Part shown: piece after piece, positions 35,914-45,825 of the stretch
Layout: every line of letters starts with the position of its first letter
Numbering within the stretch: the stretch's first letter is position 1
Origin: a bacterium
Lineage (GTDB): Bacteria > Zhuqueibacterota > QNDG01 > JAGLOF01
Direction: 5' to 3'
Length of the DNA stretch: 64,000 bases
NCBI GenBank assembly: GCA_016934955.1
Contig: JAFGRY010000027.1
Coordinates: forward strand, 62,001 to 126,000
The notes under the pieces: generated by a model
Told to the model about the DNA's origin: nothing
What the model saw: only the letters and a program-made list of their open reading frames with translations
Databases searched by the model: none
Position numbers and translations under genes: made by a program

Positions 35914-37929
35914 ATGAAGCGTACAATTGCCATCCTGCTTACGGTCGTGCTGGCCGCTGCGGTGCTCCAGGCGAAAGAGGGCCGAAACAGCTATTACATT
36001 ACCAATCGCACACCGCTGGCGGCCCAGCCCTATACAGCCCTGCCCCTGGGCGCGATCAGACCCGAAGGCATGCTGCTGCGGATGCTGGAGACGCAGCGGG
36101 ACGGCCTGACCGGCCACCTGGACAGCGTCTATGCAGTGGTCTGCGGCGACAACAACGGCTGGCTGGGCGGTACGGGGGACGGATGGGAACGGGGCCCCTA
36201 CTGGATTGACGGCCTGGTGCCGCTTGCCTATCTGCTCGATGACGAGGCGCTGAAAGCGAAGGCGCAGCAGTGGATCGAGTGGAGCATCGCCAATCAGCGG
36301 GAGGACGGCTTTTTCGGTCCCAAGCCCCTTCCCGAAGGGACGCCGGCCATTCCCGGCACCCAGCAGGGCATGCGTGAAGACTGGTGGCCGCGCATGGTGA
36401 TGCTGAAAGTGCTGCAGCAGTACTACACGGCAACGGGTGATCAGCGGGTGATCGCGCTCATGGACCGGTACTTCCGCTATCAGCTGGAGACGCTCCCGGA
36501 AAAGCCGCTGGGTCACTGGACCTTCTGGGCAAACCGCCGGGGCGCCGACAACCTGCAGGCCGTCTACTGGCTCTACAATATCACCGGAGAATCCTATCTT
36601 CTCGATCTGGCCGAGATCATTCACCGTCAGACCTACGACTGGACCACGGTCTATTCCGGTGATCGTATCCGTAATCTCAACCCCGCCCCGGACCTGCACT
36701 GCGTCAATGTGGCCCAGGGGCTCAAGGCCCCGGTGATCTACTGGCAGCATCATCCGGAAGACCGGTATCTCACAGCGCCGAAAAAGGGACTGGCCGCCCT
36801 GCGGGACGTGCATGGATTCGTCACCGGCATGTACGGGGGCGACGAAGCGCTCCACGGCAACAACCCCACCCAGGGGTCGGAGCTCTGCAGCGCGGTGGAG
36901 ATGATGTTCTGTTTTGAGCTGATGCTGCCGGTTACCGGCGATGTCTACTACGCGGACTACCTGGAAAAAGTCGCCTACAACGTGCTCCCGACCCAGCACA
37001 CCGACGACTTCATGCGGCGCCAGTATTTTCAGCAGGTCAACCAGGTGCTGATCACCGATGTGCAGCGCAACTTTCACAATGACGGCCAGGCCCGCATCAC
37101 CTACGGCGTCAAGACGGGCTACCCCTGCTGCACCTGCAATATGCATCAGGGCTGGCCGAAGTTCGTGCAAAACCTCTGGTACGCCACCGCTGACAACGGG
37201 CTGGCGGCATTGGTGTACGGACCGTCCCGAGTCACGGCGAAGGTGGCGGACGGCCGTACCGTCTCTTTCCGGGAAGAGACAGTGTATCCATTTTCTGAAA
37301 CTGTGACGTTTATATATGAGAGCGATGCTGCGGTTTCGTTTCCCTTCCATCTCCGCGTACCGGCCTGGTGCGATAGCGCGGCTATTACCGTCAACGGCAG
37401 GGCGGTGCAGAGACCGGAAGCGGGAACGATCGCCGTTCTCGAGCGCACCTGGAAAAACGGCGACCGGGTCGGGCTGCACCTGCCGATGACACTCCGCTTT
37501 TCATTCTGGCATGAACATTCGCTGGGAATCGAACACGGTCCGCTGGTGTATGCCTTGAAAATTGAAGAAGAGTGGCGGGAAGTTAAAACGGACCGCTGGG
37601 ATCATACTTTCTATGAAGTGATGCCGGCGTCTCCCTGGAACTACGGCATCCAGGATAAAAAGATCGAGGCGGCCAATTTCACGGTTGTGCGGCGCCCGCA
37701 GGTGTCCGACATGCCCTGGAACCTGGAAAATGCGCCAGTGTCCATCACCACCACGGGCCGGCGCATCCCCTGGTGGTGCGTCGTGAACGGGTCGGCCGGT
37801 CCGATTCCCGTTTCATCCTATCCTCACCGGGATACGGGGATGCCGGTGGAGGCCATTACCCTGATTCCCTACGGCTGCACCACATTGCGCATCGCCCAGT
37901 TCCCGGTGATCGACAGATATTTGAAATAG
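35914..37929 (+). CDS. secreted GH127-type beta-L-arabinofuranosidase (DUF1680 family)
   Basis: A 671-residue exported enzyme with signal peptide MKRTIAILLTVVLAAAVLQA. The alpha/alpha-barrel of GH127 spans about residues 30-430. The zinc/cysteine catalytic site of the family (Glu and three Cys in HypBA1) is matched by GSELCSAVEMMFCFELM and by GYPCCTCNMHQGW; the latter has CCTCN where most relatives have CCPPN. Two C-terminal beta-sandwiches follow (VSFPFHLRVPAWCDS, LGIEHGPLVYALKIEEEWRE). The family cleaves beta-L-arabinofuranosides, with subgroups acting on other pentoses. It fits the pentose theme with GH43 upstream and the sulfatase downstream. Confidence 0.93.
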   Translation: MKRTIAILLTVVLAAAVLQAKEGRNSYYITNRTPLAAQPYTALPLGAIRPEGMLLRMLETQRDGLTGHLDSVYAVVCGDNNGWLGGTGDGWERGPYWIDGLVPLAYLLDDEALKAKAQQWIEWSIANQREDGFFGPKPLPEGTPAIPGTQQGMREDWWPRMVMLKVLQQYYTATGDQRVIALMDRYFRYQLETLPEKPLGHWTFWANRRGADNLQAVYWLYNITGESYLLDLAEIIHRQTYDWTTVYSGDRIRNLNPAPDLHCVNVAQGLKAPVIYWQHHPEDRYLTAPKKGLAALRDVHGFVTGMYGGDEALHGNNPTQGSELCSAVEMMFCFELMLPVTGDVYYADYLEKVAYNVLPTQHTDDFMRRQYFQQVNQVLITDVQRNFHNDGQARITYGVKTGYPCCTCNMHQGWPKFVQNLWYATADNGLAALVYGPSRVTAKVADGRTVSFREETVYPFSETVTFIYESDAAVSFPFHLRVPAWCDSAAITVNGRAVQRPEAGTIAVLERTWKNGDRVGLHLPMTLRFSFWHEHSLGIEHGPLVYALKIEEEWREVKTDRWDHTFYEVMPASPWNYGIQDKKIEAANFTVVRRPQVSDMPWNLENAPVSITTTGRRIPWWCVVNGSAGPIPVSSYPHRDTGMPVEAITLIPYGCTTLRIAQFPVIDRYLK

Positions 37930-37957
37930 AAACGGCATCCCGGAAGTACGGCACCGT

Positions 37958-39505
37958 ATGAAACGAAGAGATTTCCTCAAGACCGCCGCCGCGACAGCGG
38001 GCGCAGCAGCGCTGCCGGGTTGTCTGTCCACGCAAAGACGCGGCCGTCCAAACCTGGTATTCGTTTTCGCTGATCAGCTGCGGGCCGATGCTCCGGGATA
38101 TGCGGGCGATACGAAAGCGATTACCTCGAACCTCGACCGTTTTGCCGGACAGGCACTCCATTTCACCAATGCCGTCAGCGTCATGCCGGTCTGCGCCGCT
38201 TTCCGGGGCAGCCTGCTTACCGGGAAATACCCCAGCAGCCACGGCATGGTGATCAACGAACTGAATATGAATCCAAACCATCGCACCATCGCCCATGTAC
38301 TGGGGGATGCCGGTTACAATCTCGGCTATGTGGGCAAGTGGCACCTCAACGATCAGCACAGGCGCGAGACGCCGCGAGGCCCCGAACGGCTGGGCTTCGA
38401 CGGATTCTGGGCGGCCTACAGTTTCAATCACCAGAGTTACCAATCCTGCTATTTTACCGATAATGAGCAGGGAATTTTGGAGCGAGTCGATCTGACCGGA
38501 AAGCACGGGCCAACGGAATTCACCAGTATCGCCCTCAATTATATTGAAGAGGCCGCATCAAAGCAGGAGCCGTTTGCCCTGTTCCTCTCCTGGAACCCGC
38601 CTCATGATCCCTGGGATAAAAATAACGTGCCACCGGAGTCACGGGAGAAATTCAAGGATGTCACATTCGATCTGCCGCTGAACTTCAGGGACAAGCCGGA
38701 CCCATACATGGACCGGTATCCCGGTTTCGCCTTCAACGGCAGGGAGTCCTGGAAACGGGAGTATCTGCGGAGCGGGCTGCAGGACCTTCTGCGCTGTTAC
38801 TACGCGATGATTCATGATCTGGACCGGCAGTTCGGCCGTCTCATGAAGAAGCTGGATCAGCTGGGTATCGCCGATGATACCATCGTCGTATTTACTTCGG
38901 ACCACGGGGAAATGTTCGGATCGCAGGGCAGAATGTGGAAGCTGACCTTCTATGATGAAGCGGCCCGGGTGCCGTTCCTGGTTCGCTATCCCCGGGGTGT
39001 GAAACCGGGCCGAACGGATATCTGCCTGAACACGCCGGATATCATGCCCACGCTTCTCGGGCTTCTCGGTCTGGGCGGCGCGATCCCCGCTGAGGTCGAA
39101 GGGAGAAATCTCGCCTGGGTGCTGCATGACAAGATCGGGGCCGAGCCGGAGGCCGCATTTTTGCAGGGAATGGGGCACACCTACCGCTGGATCGACGGCT
39201 TCGAGTGGCGCGCGGTCCGTGACAAGCGGTTCACCTACGCCCGCTACCTGCGGGACGGAAAGGAGCTGCTCTATGACCGCGAAGAAGATCCGTTCTGCAT
39301 GTGTGATGTGAGCGGTGATGCGGCTTATGCCGGTGACCTGGAGCGGCTGCGCTGCTGGATGCAGTCGAAAATGGCGGAGCTCAACGATGAGTTCCTCCCC
39401 TGCACCTGGTACCGTGATCACTGGATGTACAAGGAGTACAGCATCACAGCCGGAGCCAAAGGGGAGTTCGGGCCGCTGCCGCCGGTGGAGCCGAGACGGA
39501 AATAA
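37958..39505 (+). CDS. Tat-exported sulfatase, formylglycine type
   Basis: A 515-residue alkaline-phosphatase-fold sulfatase. It opens with a Tat signal (MKRRDFLKTAAATAG) that includes a possible lipobox (LPGC). Metal ligands appear in VFVFADQLRADAPG, and the C-terminal pair in FTSDHGEMFGSQG. The formylglycine site is Cys79-Ala-Ala-Phe-Arg83 in VMPVCAAFRGSLLTGKYP. It fits the CxAxR variant rather than the commoner CxPxR. Activation needs a maturase (FGE or anSME) that is not in the window. Its position after GH127 suggests removal of sulfate from a glycan. Confidence 0.93.
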   Translation: MKRRDFLKTAAATAGAAALPGCLSTQRRGRPNLVFVFADQLRADAPGYAGDTKAITSNLDRFAGQALHFTNAVSVMPVCAAFRGSLLTGKYPSSHGMVINELNMNPNHRTIAHVLGDAGYNLGYVGKWHLNDQHRRETPRGPERLGFDGFWAAYSFNHQSYQSCYFTDNEQGILERVDLTGKHGPTEFTSIALNYIEEAASKQEPFALFLSWNPPHDPWDKNNVPPESREKFKDVTFDLPLNFRDKPDPYMDRYPGFAFNGRESWKREYLRSGLQDLLRCYYAMIHDLDRQFGRLMKKLDQLGIADDTIVVFTSDHGEMFGSQGRMWKLTFYDEAARVPFLVRYPRGVKPGRTDICLNTPDIMPTLLGLLGLGGAIPAEVEGRNLAWVLHDKIGAEPEAAFLQGMGHTYRWIDGFEWRAVRDKRFTYARYLRDGKELLYDREEDPFCMCDVSGDAAYAGDLERLRCWMQSKMAELNDEFLPCTWYRDHWMYKEYSITAGAKGEFGPLPPVEPRRK

Positions 39506-39612
39506 TAGTGATATACGAGTTGTAGCCCCAGGCTTCTCCAACGGGTAGTGTGATTGTCAGGCGCTGATTAAAACAGATGTTAACGGGACGGATAAAAAAT
39601 GAGCCAAACACC

Positions 39613-39641
39613 TTGACTTTGCAATAAAAATGTTATATTAT
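39613..39641 (+). promoter_or_regulatory. sigma-70-type promoter upstream of the first arylsulfotransferase-like gene
   Basis: TTGACT at 39613-39618 is followed after 17 bp by TATTAT at 39636-39641; an overlapping TATAAT at 39639 has a 20-bp spacer. It lies in the A+T-rich 294-bp gap after the sulfatase and reads toward the gene at 39800. It would put a large hairpin (39657-39718) in the 5' leader. Confidence 0.6.
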
Positions 39642-39656
39642 AATTTTAGCTCTTTT

Positions 39657-39718
39657 GACAATTGCGCATCGATAATGCATATTATCGATGCGACCCGGAA
39701 GCGCAATTTTTAATTGTC
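39657..39718 (+). repeat. nested inverted repeats in the leader of the arylsulfotransferase-like gene
   Basis: An inner perfect 12-bp stem (CGCATCGATAAT at 39665-39676 with ATTATCGATGCG at 39681-39692, 4-base loop) is nested near two outer pairs. These are ATTGCGC at 39661 with GCGCAAT at 39701, and GACAATT at 39657 with AATTGTC at 39712. The inner and outer pairs share bases and so are alternatives; one form ends in a short T run (TTTTT), as in an attenuator. Confidence 0.6.
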
Positions 39719-39799
39719 TCTCATATTGATGTGCCCGCTGCAGGATTCAAGGGGTGCCGGCATATGGTGGCAGTACAGGTGATATCGCTCTGACAGAAT

Positions 39800-42700
39800 A
39801 TGAGAAATTTCCTCATTAAAAATCGATTCAAAGTAATTAAAACGAAGCTGCTATATATTTTGAAGAAAGAAGGCGTGTTGCTCTCTGTTACTTCAATTTT
39901 CTGTATATCCGTTATATTTGCTCCTTTTAGGGCCGTCAGATCACAGAATATCGAATATCTTCATCCGCTTCCCGATTCTGAATTTGTTCCCAAGAATACG
40001 ATAATTATTGTTCGATACGACACGACATCTTTTCCACATCGACTGCATCTCCCTTGCTTTGTGAGCCTCACAGGGTCGAAAAGCGGATTAATCAGCGTGA
40101 AAACGATTGTTCTTGAGGATAATCGCACTTTAAATGTGAAACCGACCCGTGAGTTTATACCAGAAGAGACAGTGACCGTAACCGTTCGGCGGCATATTGG
40201 AGGTGCCGGTGGAGGGCTCGCCGATTCACTGTTCCGTTTCATCGTTTCGGCGGATTACGCTGCCATTCAGAATGAGCCGAAACAGGCGCACGTACGATCC
40301 TTTCAGGAGGGAGGAACAGTATCATTCTTTGCGCAGGGTGATACAGATCCGCTGGTAGTCAATGGCATTTCAATCCCTTCCGATTTTCCCTTTGTCACGG
40401 TCATGGTTAACCAGAATCCTGACCAGAACCCCCTGTTCTTCAGCAATCTCAGCGATGAAAACAATGGTTATTATACCATGATCGTTGGTAATGATGGATA
40501 TCCTGTCTGGTATAACAAAACACTGTTTTCCAGAATCGACTTCAAACTACAATCAGCTGGTCTGCTGACAATGTGGTCCGACAATAAAAAACAGTTCATT
40601 GGTGTCGATGGGAACGGTGTTTTAATTGACACCTATTCAGCACCGCCGGGGTATGTTGCTGATAATCACGAGCTGCAGGTGCTTGCTGATGGACATTATT
40701 TCTTGATAGCGGTATTTCACCGTATAGTGGATATGAGTTCAGAGGTGGTTGGCGGGAATGCTGCTGCCACCGTAAAAGAAAATTGTGTCATAGAAATGGA
40801 TTCACTCGATAATCCGGTCCTTATCTGGAGAAGTTGTGATTATTATCAGATTACAGATGCGTCTCATGTGGATTTGACCCAGGATTACATTGATTATGTT
40901 CATATCAATTCAATTGCCGTAGATAACGATGAAAACATTCTGATTTCCGCGAGGAATCTTGATGAAGTGACGAAAATAGATCGTTTTACCGGCAAAATCA
41001 TGTGGCGTCTTGGAGGAAGGCACAATACGTTTACTTGGACCAACGATTATCTGAAATTTTCTTATCAGCATGATATCAGGGTATTACCGAATGGCAACTA
41101 TACCATATTCGATAACGGTTGTTATCACAATCCGCATCGCTCCAGAGGTATAGAACTAAAAATTGATACACTCGCCAACGAGGTTGCAAAGGTATGGGAA
41201 TTTTATCATCCAAATATCAACCAGTCCAGACAAATGGGTAATGTGCAGCGACTCAACAGCGGTCATACGATTATCGGATGGGGCGATTGGGGATGCCCGC
41301 TGGTCACAGAAGTGGACAGGGAAGGGAATATCGCCTTTGAAGCACGATTCGTTGAGCCTGCTTTGTCGTATCGAGTATTCAGGTTTCCCTGGACACATGT
41401 GAATAATGCGCCCTTCCTTCTGATAGAGCCGCATAGTGACCGTATTACGCTGCTGTTTAACAAATTTGGGGATAATGACGTACATTCATACCTGGTGTAT
41501 AGCGGAGTATCTCCTCAGCCGAACCAGGTCGTTGCCAGTACAAAAGAGCCTTTTATTCATCTCACCACTGAATTGGTGAATAATACAACGAATTATTTTC
41601 GCGTCACTGCTTTCGATCAGGACCAAAACGAATCCGGTTTTTCCAACGAAATCTCATGCTATGTTGCACTCACAGAGACCGATACAGACTTGCTGCTCAA
41701 TGGCGATTTTTCTCAAAACATTGCACATTGGGCGTGGATATTGAACGATCACTGTTCTGCGAGTTGGGCGGTAACAGGTGACGACGAGTTCCATTTCAGT
41801 ATTACTGATGGCGGCAGCCTTGCTGATGACGTGCAGCTGATTCAACAGAATATCCGGCTTTTCAAAGGGAGAACCTATATTCTCGCATTCGACGCATATG
41901 CAGAAAACGGGCGGCTATTTGAGGTCAAAATACACAAAAGAGACAGTCCTTCTCTTGATTACAGCAAGATGGGTCCGCAATGGCTGACTCGAATAAAGCA
42001 GCATTTCGCACATACATTCACCATGGATTCAGATTCAGATACGGATGCAGTCTTCGCGATACTTGCGGGCGGGTCGAATTATGACGTGTATGTGGATAAT
42101 ATTACTCTTACCGCTGTGGTAATTGCGGCGCCTGTTGCGGATTTTTCGGCTGATATTCGTACAGGGGAATGTCCGCTCCAAGTCCAATTTCAGGATGACT
42201 CAGAAAATATGGTTACCAATTGGCAGTGGAATTTTGGAGATGGCCATTTCAGTAACGAACAAAGCCCCACCCATCTCTACAATCTGCCGGGTGTGTATAC
42301 AGTGACACTGACAGTTACCGGACCAGGAGGAATCGATACCAGAGCAAGGAATGATTATATCATTGTCCGGGAAAAGCCGCCCTATGCAGATTTTACAGCC
42401 GACACTCTTTTCGGGGTGTATCCACTTACTGTACAGTTTACCGATGAATCTTCCGGAACAATCGCCGGTTGGTCGTGGCATTTTGGAGATGGCGACACAA
42501 GCTCGACACAGCATCCTGAACACACGTACCTTTATGCAGATTCTTTTTCGGTGGGATTAACGGTGAGCGGTCCCGGAGGATCAGATTGCCTTGTTCGTGA
42601 CGGGTACATTGTCGTTACGGAGCCGTCGTTTACCGAAGATATCAATGGTTCTTCACCGCATGGATTCTTTTTACATCAGAATTATCCAAATCCGTTCAAT

Positions 42701-42922
42701 GCTCAGACAACGATAGAGTTTGATCTGGCGGCGAGTACATTTGTGAAAATTCAGGTCTTTACACCGGATGGCCGGTGTGTGGAAACTATAGTTGACGATT
42801 TGTTCACAGCCGGCCGTCATAAGGTCGTTTGGGACGGATCGGCTTACTATTCCGGTGTCTACTTGATACGTATGTCGACAGGATCTTATCGCAGAACAAC
42901 CAAATCTCTACTGCTTAAATAG
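39800..42922 (+). CDS. arylsulfotransferase-like propeller protein with PKD domains and T9SS tail
   Basis: A 1040-residue secreted protein. A long signal region (to about residue 49) is followed by an Ig-like (Big_5-type) domain. The arylsulfotransferase (ASST-type) propeller spans about residues 190-560, recognised from HINSIAVDNDENILISARN, KIDRFTGKIMWRLGG and YQHDIRVLPNGNYTIFDNG. After this come a fibronectin-III-like domain, a CBM4/9-like sandwich (about 630-775, NGDFSQNIAHWAW) and two PKD domains (WQWNFGDGHFSNEQSPTH, WSWHFGDGDTSSTQHPEH). A T9SS sorting tail begins HQNYPNPFNAQTTIEF. ASST enzymes move sulfate from phenol sulfates to phenols; activity here is unproven. Its DNA is much richer in A+T than the sulfatase gene before it. 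The second ASST-like gene follows 20 bp later. Confidence 0.85.
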   Translation: MRNFLIKNRFKVIKTKLLYILKKEGVLLSVTSIFCISVIFAPFRAVRSQNIEYLHPLPDSEFVPKNTIIIVRYDTTSFPHRLHLPCFVSLTGSKSGLISVKTIVLEDNRTLNVKPTREFIPEETVTVTVRRHIGGAGGGLADSLFRFIVSADYAAIQNEPKQAHVRSFQEGGTVSFFAQGDTDPLVVNGISIPSDFPFVTVMVNQNPDQNPLFFSNLSDENNGYYTMIVGNDGYPVWYNKTLFSRIDFKLQSAGLLTMWSDNKKQFIGVDGNGVLIDTYSAPPGYVADNHELQVLADGHYFLIAVFHRIVDMSSEVVGGNAAATVKENCVIEMDSLDNPVLIWRSCDYYQITDASHVDLTQDYIDYVHINSIAVDNDENILISARNLDEVTKIDRFTGKIMWRLGGRHNTFTWTNDYLKFSYQHDIRVLPNGNYTIFDNGCYHNPHRSRGIELKIDTLANEVAKVWEFYHPNINQSRQMGNVQRLNSGHTIIGWGDWGCPLVTEVDREGNIAFEARFVEPALSYRVFRFPWTHVNNAPFLLIEPHSDRITLLFNKFGDNDVHSYLVYSGVSPQPNQVVASTKEPFIHLTTELVNNTTNYFRVTAFDQDQNESGFSNEISCYVALTETDTDLLLNGDFSQNIAHWAWILNDHCSASWAVTGDDEFHFSITDGGSLADDVQLIQQNIRLFKGRTYILAFDAYAENGRLFEVKIHKRDSPSLDYSKMGPQWLTRIKQHFAHTFTMDSDSDTDAVFAILAGGSNYDVYVDNITLTAVVIAAPVADFSADIRTGECPLQVQFQDDSENMVTNWQWNFGDGHFSNEQSPTHLYNLPGVYTVTLTVTGPGGIDTRARNDYIIVREKPPYADFTADTLFGVYPLTVQFTDESSGTIAGWSWHFGDGDTSSTQHPEHTYLYADSFSVGLTVSGPGGSDCLVRDGYIVVTEPSFTEDINGSSPHGFFLHQNYPNPFNAQTTIEFDLAASTFVKIQVFTPDGRCVETIVDDLFTAGRHKVVWDGSAYYSGVYLIRMSTGSYRRTTKSLLLK

Positions 42923-42942
42923 GGATTGTAAAGGAGGCAGGT

Positions 42943-45825
42943 ATGAAAAACACTTTGTTTGTTGCTCTGATTACACTCCTGTTTGCAGGAACACTGCATG
43001 GCAGCGTGGATGATTATCAGTTTATCGCTCCTGTTCCCGGATCTGAATACAACACCCGGGAGACAACTGTCATTATCAGGCATGGGGACTTCATCGATGC
43101 GGGGAGTCTTTCGGTTGTTGGTGCTCTCACTGTTTCGGGATCAATAAGCGGTCCTGTATCCGGGAGGATCATTCTTTCTAGCGACGGCAGAACAGTAATC
43201 TTCGCGCCGGACGATCTTTTCGTTCCCGGAGAACATGTGACGGTGGCTATTTCCCGGGGGATCAGAACCCTGACCGGCGAAGCAATCCCGGAATGTGAAT
43301 TCAATTTTACTATTGCGCCTTTTCCCGAAACGCTCAATCCGTATGCTGTCTGCCGGGATCTCAGGCCATTCGACTCGGATGTGATAATGAAACGGCGCAG
43401 TGGCAGAGGCGTTCCCGACGATTTTCCGGGAATAACCGTCGATGTCTGCGACAGCTCTCAGGTCGATGAGGGATACATCTTTTTAACCGTGTCCGCTGAA
43501 GTTGAGGGTATTGGTTATTATTTGATGATCCTCGATAATCAGGGTACACCATGGTGGTATAAAAAGCTGACCGCGGATTATGCCTATGATTTCAAGGTAC
43601 AGCCGGCCGGCTGCATGTCGTACGGACAGTTCATCGAGCATCACAGCTATACCGGGGGCGGCGACGTCATCCATATGATTATGGACACGACGATGGCGGT
43701 CATCGACAGTGTACAGATGAAAAACGGGTATGTTGCGGAAGGGCATGATTTTCAGATGCTTGAAAACGGGCATATACTGCTCTTCGGGTATTATCTGACC
43801 CAGGTCGATATGAGCCAATATGCGGACGGCGGGCAGCCTGACGCCCTGGTCTCCGGGGGAGTGATTCAGGAACTGGATCAGGACAGGAATGTGATCTTTC
43901 AGTGGCGATCCTGGGACCACTATTCGTTTGTCGACTATGACTGGGGTCGGGGATCCAGAAGTGCGATCATCGCGGCGTTTCATCTGAATGCAATCAGTCT
44001 CGATACAGACGGACATATTCTGCTGGGCAGCCCGTCTTTTTCCATGAAAATCAACAGGCAGACCGGAGAGGTCATCTGGATGCTGGGAGGTGATGAAAGT
44101 GAATTTATGTTTACCGGAGCAGAAGCGGGAGACGCCGCCGGACACACCTTCCACAGAACATCCGAGGGAACGATCCTGGTCTTCAATAACGGAAACCGAA
44201 CCGGATCGACCTCCTCAATGGTAAATGAATTCATTATTGACGAATCGGCTCTGACAGCCGAAAGCTATTGGACGTACACTCCGGATACCTCCATCGCTTC
44301 CTGGCACCGGGGCAGCGCTCAGCGGCTGCCAAACGGTAATACGTTCATCGGATGGGGCGGTGCCAGCGGCAAAGCGATTCCGGCGGCGACGGAAGTAACC
44401 CCTTCCGGGGAGAAAGTGTTTGAGCTGCATTTTGACCATCCGGACGTAGAAAGCTATCGGGCATTCCGTTTTCCCCTGCCTCAGGTCAGGCAGGGGGTGC
44501 GGGCCACGGAGTATGAAGTTGCGGTGGGGAACAGTTACGAGTTTGTTGATGGTGAAGGGAACGAGACCGGAGTGAACGCCGACATTACCGGTTTGAGCGG
44601 GGATGGATACAATTCATTGACCGTCACGCAAATACCGTACGCGCCGGTGAATGCGGCATTCCCCGGAAAGGCTCCCCGGGTATTCCCGTGGAGGATATAT
44701 ATCGGAGAAACCGGCATAGGAACCATAACCGCCGATCTTTATTTCGACACATCGCTCTTCGGACTGCATTCTCCTGAGGAAGTGGTGGTCTATTTCCGAA
44801 TGTACGGTGACCAGGGCCTGTTCATTCCACTGCCGACGACGTATAATCCGGTCACCGGAAAACTCAAGACGACGATGACCAACTTCGGTGAGTTCGTGTT
44901 CGGGATTCCCGATCACCCCGTCATTGCATTGTCACCGCTGATCAATGCTCCGGAAGCGGGGGAGAAAATGAATCAGGATCTGCCGGTCACGATGCGATGG
45001 TCGACACAGGGCTACGCGTTGTATTATCGGCTGCAGGTTTCCCCGAATGATCAGTTTTCCACACTGGTTCTCGATGAGGTCAATCTTACAGATGAAAATT
45101 ACAGCTGGACAAGCGCAGAAGACAACCAGGTATATTACTGGCGGGTGAGAACAGAAAATGATGCCGAAGTAAGCGAGTGGGCATCTTCGTGGTTTGAAAC
45201 GGTGCCGCCGTATATTGAAATTACCCATCCAAACGGCGGTGAGCAGCTACAGCGGGGGTTACCCTCATTTATCCGCTGGAACGACAATATTGACGAGGAT
45301 GTGGTCCTGAAGCTTTATACCGGGGGACAGTACGCAGGTGATATCGCGACAACGGCCAGTGACGGCGCCTATTCGTGGGATATCGATCCCTATCTGACTG
45401 TCGGCGGAGATTATGCGATAGTGATCTGCAGCGGCAGTGATACGACGCTTGCCGATATGAGCGATTCTGCTTTCGCAGTCATCGACACAACCGGGACAGG
45501 GGTTACGGATATCGAGGCAGTCGAGGAGTTTGCGCTCCTTGGCAATTATCCCAATCCGTTCAACCCGGGCACCCTGATCACTTATCTCCTCCCTGTTCAA
45601 TCCGATGTCACCCTGACAGTATTTGATATTCGAGGAAGGGTGGTAGTGAGGCTGGAACAGGGAATGCGGGATCCAGGACGACAAATGGTCTGTTTTACCT
45701 CGGAAGACGATTACGGACAAGTCCTGCCCGCCGGCATCTATCTCTACAGGCTGCAGGCAGTGCCGGCGGAGAGCAACGGATATCCGCCGTTCACCGCAAG
45801 CGGAAAAATGCTGTTGGTGAAGTAG
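42943..45825 (+). CDS. second arylsulfotransferase-like T9SS protein (paralogue)
   Basis: A 960-residue secreted protein with strong ribosome site AAAGGAGG and signal peptide ALITLLFAGTLHG. It shares the layout of the upstream protein: an Ig-like domain starting YQFIAPVPGSEYN, then an ASST propeller (about 150-520, FHLNAISLDTDGHILLGSPS, KINRQTGEVIWMLGG). The C-terminal part differs. It has a fibronectin-III-like domain (about 665-760) and a Kre9/KNH-like Ser-Thr-rich anchor domain (ITHPNGGEQLQRGLPSFIRW) instead of PKD domains, then the T9SS tail (LGNYPNPFNPGTLITYLLP). The first protein's YQHD stretch corresponds to GHTFHRTSEGTILVFNNG. The pair probably arose by duplication followed by exchange of C-terminal modules. 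Confidence 0.85.
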   Translation: MKNTLFVALITLLFAGTLHGSVDDYQFIAPVPGSEYNTRETTVIIRHGDFIDAGSLSVVGALTVSGSISGPVSGRIILSSDGRTVIFAPDDLFVPGEHVTVAISRGIRTLTGEAIPECEFNFTIAPFPETLNPYAVCRDLRPFDSDVIMKRRSGRGVPDDFPGITVDVCDSSQVDEGYIFLTVSAEVEGIGYYLMILDNQGTPWWYKKLTADYAYDFKVQPAGCMSYGQFIEHHSYTGGGDVIHMIMDTTMAVIDSVQMKNGYVAEGHDFQMLENGHILLFGYYLTQVDMSQYADGGQPDALVSGGVIQELDQDRNVIFQWRSWDHYSFVDYDWGRGSRSAIIAAFHLNAISLDTDGHILLGSPSFSMKINRQTGEVIWMLGGDESEFMFTGAEAGDAAGHTFHRTSEGTILVFNNGNRTGSTSSMVNEFIIDESALTAESYWTYTPDTSIASWHRGSAQRLPNGNTFIGWGGASGKAIPAATEVTPSGEKVFELHFDHPDVESYRAFRFPLPQVRQGVRATEYEVAVGNSYEFVDGEGNETGVNADITGLSGDGYNSLTVTQIPYAPVNAAFPGKAPRVFPWRIYIGETGIGTITADLYFDTSLFGLHSPEEVVVYFRMYGDQGLFIPLPTTYNPVTGKLKTTMTNFGEFVFGIPDHPVIALSPLINAPEAGEKMNQDLPVTMRWSTQGYALYYRLQVSPNDQFSTLVLDEVNLTDENYSWTSAEDNQVYYWRVRTENDAEVSEWASSWFETVPPYIEITHPNGGEQLQRGLPSFIRWNDNIDEDVVLKLYTGGQYAGDIATTASDGAYSWDIDPYLTVGGDYAIVICSGSDTTLADMSDSAFAVIDTTGTGVTDIEAVEEFALLGNYPNPFNPGTLITYLLPVQSDVTLTVFDIRGRVVVRLEQGMRDPGRQMVCFTSEDDYGQVLPAGIYLYRLQAVPAESNGYPPFTASGKMLLVK

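Noticed and set aside
35746-37479. Minus-strand open frame of 577 codons
   Set aside because: It is antisense to GH127, whose catalytic Cys/Glu motifs are clear on the plus strand.
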